Assembly (NCBI RefSeq): GCF_001434255.1
Contig: NZ_AZEY01000020.1
Coordinates: 180,028 to 244,027, forward strand
Origin: Lentilactobacillus diolivorans DSM 14421
GTDB lineage: Bacteria > Bacillota > Bacilli > Lactobacillales > Lactobacillaceae
Reading direction: 5' to 3'
DNA length: 64,000 nt
In this document: positions 63,952 to 64,000 of the stretch, in pieces
Numbering within the stretch: position 1 is the stretch's first letter
Layout of the letters: the number at the start of each line of letters is the position of its first letter
Made by a program: the position numbers and the translations under genes
Notes under the pieces: model-generated
Database searches by the model: none
What the model saw: only the letters and a program-made list of their open reading frames with translations
What the model was told of the DNA's origin: nothing

Positions 63952-64000
63952 ATTGTCAAATTAAGTGCAACACTACATTAAAGAATATTTCATAAGGCGT
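63952..64000. mobile_element. Possible end of an insertion sequence disrupting D-LDH
   Basis: Directly after the broken D-LDH frame comes GAATTGTCAAATTAAGTGCA, which looks like the terminal repeat of IS30-type elements of lactobacilli as I recall them. Only 49 bases are visible, so no transposase can be checked. Confidence 0.35.

Noticed and set aside
1..64000. CRISPR array, prophage or complete insertion sequence
   Set aside because: No regularly spaced short repeats, phage structural genes or intact transposase were seen in the window.

Overview
The window looks like a chromosomal segment of a low-GC Gram-positive lactic acid bacterium of the family Lactobacillaceae. The signs are strong GGAGG ribosome sites, frequent TTG and GTG starts, CcpA-type cre boxes, a T-box leader, and citrate lyase, lactate racemase and ethanolamine loci of lactobacillus type. 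A Lentilactobacillus-like genus is plausible, but the sequence alone does not settle it. No rRNA, tRNA or CRISPR array was seen. Nearly the whole window is accessory carbon, energy and redox metabolism.

Layout. 1-0.6 kb: a COG0523 metal GTPase behind a 29-bp palindrome. 0.8-5.2 kb: gap, an M20 amidohydrolase, and an orphan peptide-binding lipoprotein under a T-box. 5.2-18.1 kb: a minus-strand cluster citM-citC-citD-citE-citF-citX-citG-larA-larB-larC-larE-HAD with divergent citI. 18.2-24.6 kb: an alpha/beta hydrolase, then an operon of a malate-dehydrogenase-like LDH, fumarase, fumarate reductase and a frameshifted DASS carboxylate transporter. 25-29.6 kb: an FMN-reductase/GNAT fusion, a palindromic repeat, an isolated eutJ, and an amino-acid permease paired with a D-Ala-D-Ala dipeptidase. 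29.8-41.7 kb: the ethanolamine cluster eutG-V-W-A-B-C-L-E-M-H-Q with extensive regulatory RNA.

41.8-56 kb: a KdgT-type permease with an SDR, two paralogous MFS carriers, a shikimate/quinate dehydrogenase, an Mrr nuclease, a prolyl aminopeptidase, then aroD-apbE-flavoprotein reductase with a divergent LysR regulator. 56-63.4 kb: two GH78-type rhamnosidases alternating with two MFS carriers, plus a divergent AraC regulator. The right edge holds a truncated D-lactate dehydrogenase that may abut an insertion sequence.

How it works together (inference). Citrate would be cleaved to acetate and oxaloacetate. Oxaloacetate could go to pyruvate (CitM) or be reduced through malate and fumarate to succinate, disposing of NADH. 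Ethanolamine would be split by EutBC and processed by EutE and EutG inside a microcompartment. The aroD/aroE/flavoprotein/ApbE genes look like a pathway using quinate or shikimate type compounds as electron acceptors.

The most notable find is 41.27-41.69 kb. A cobalamin riboswitch is followed by an ANTAR-type dual hairpin and a terminator, and then by a second dual hairpin plus terminator in the eutG leader. A further dual hairpin lies before eutA. This matches the EutX/Rli55 decoy-RNA logic described in Enterococcus and Listeria, here in a lactobacillus.
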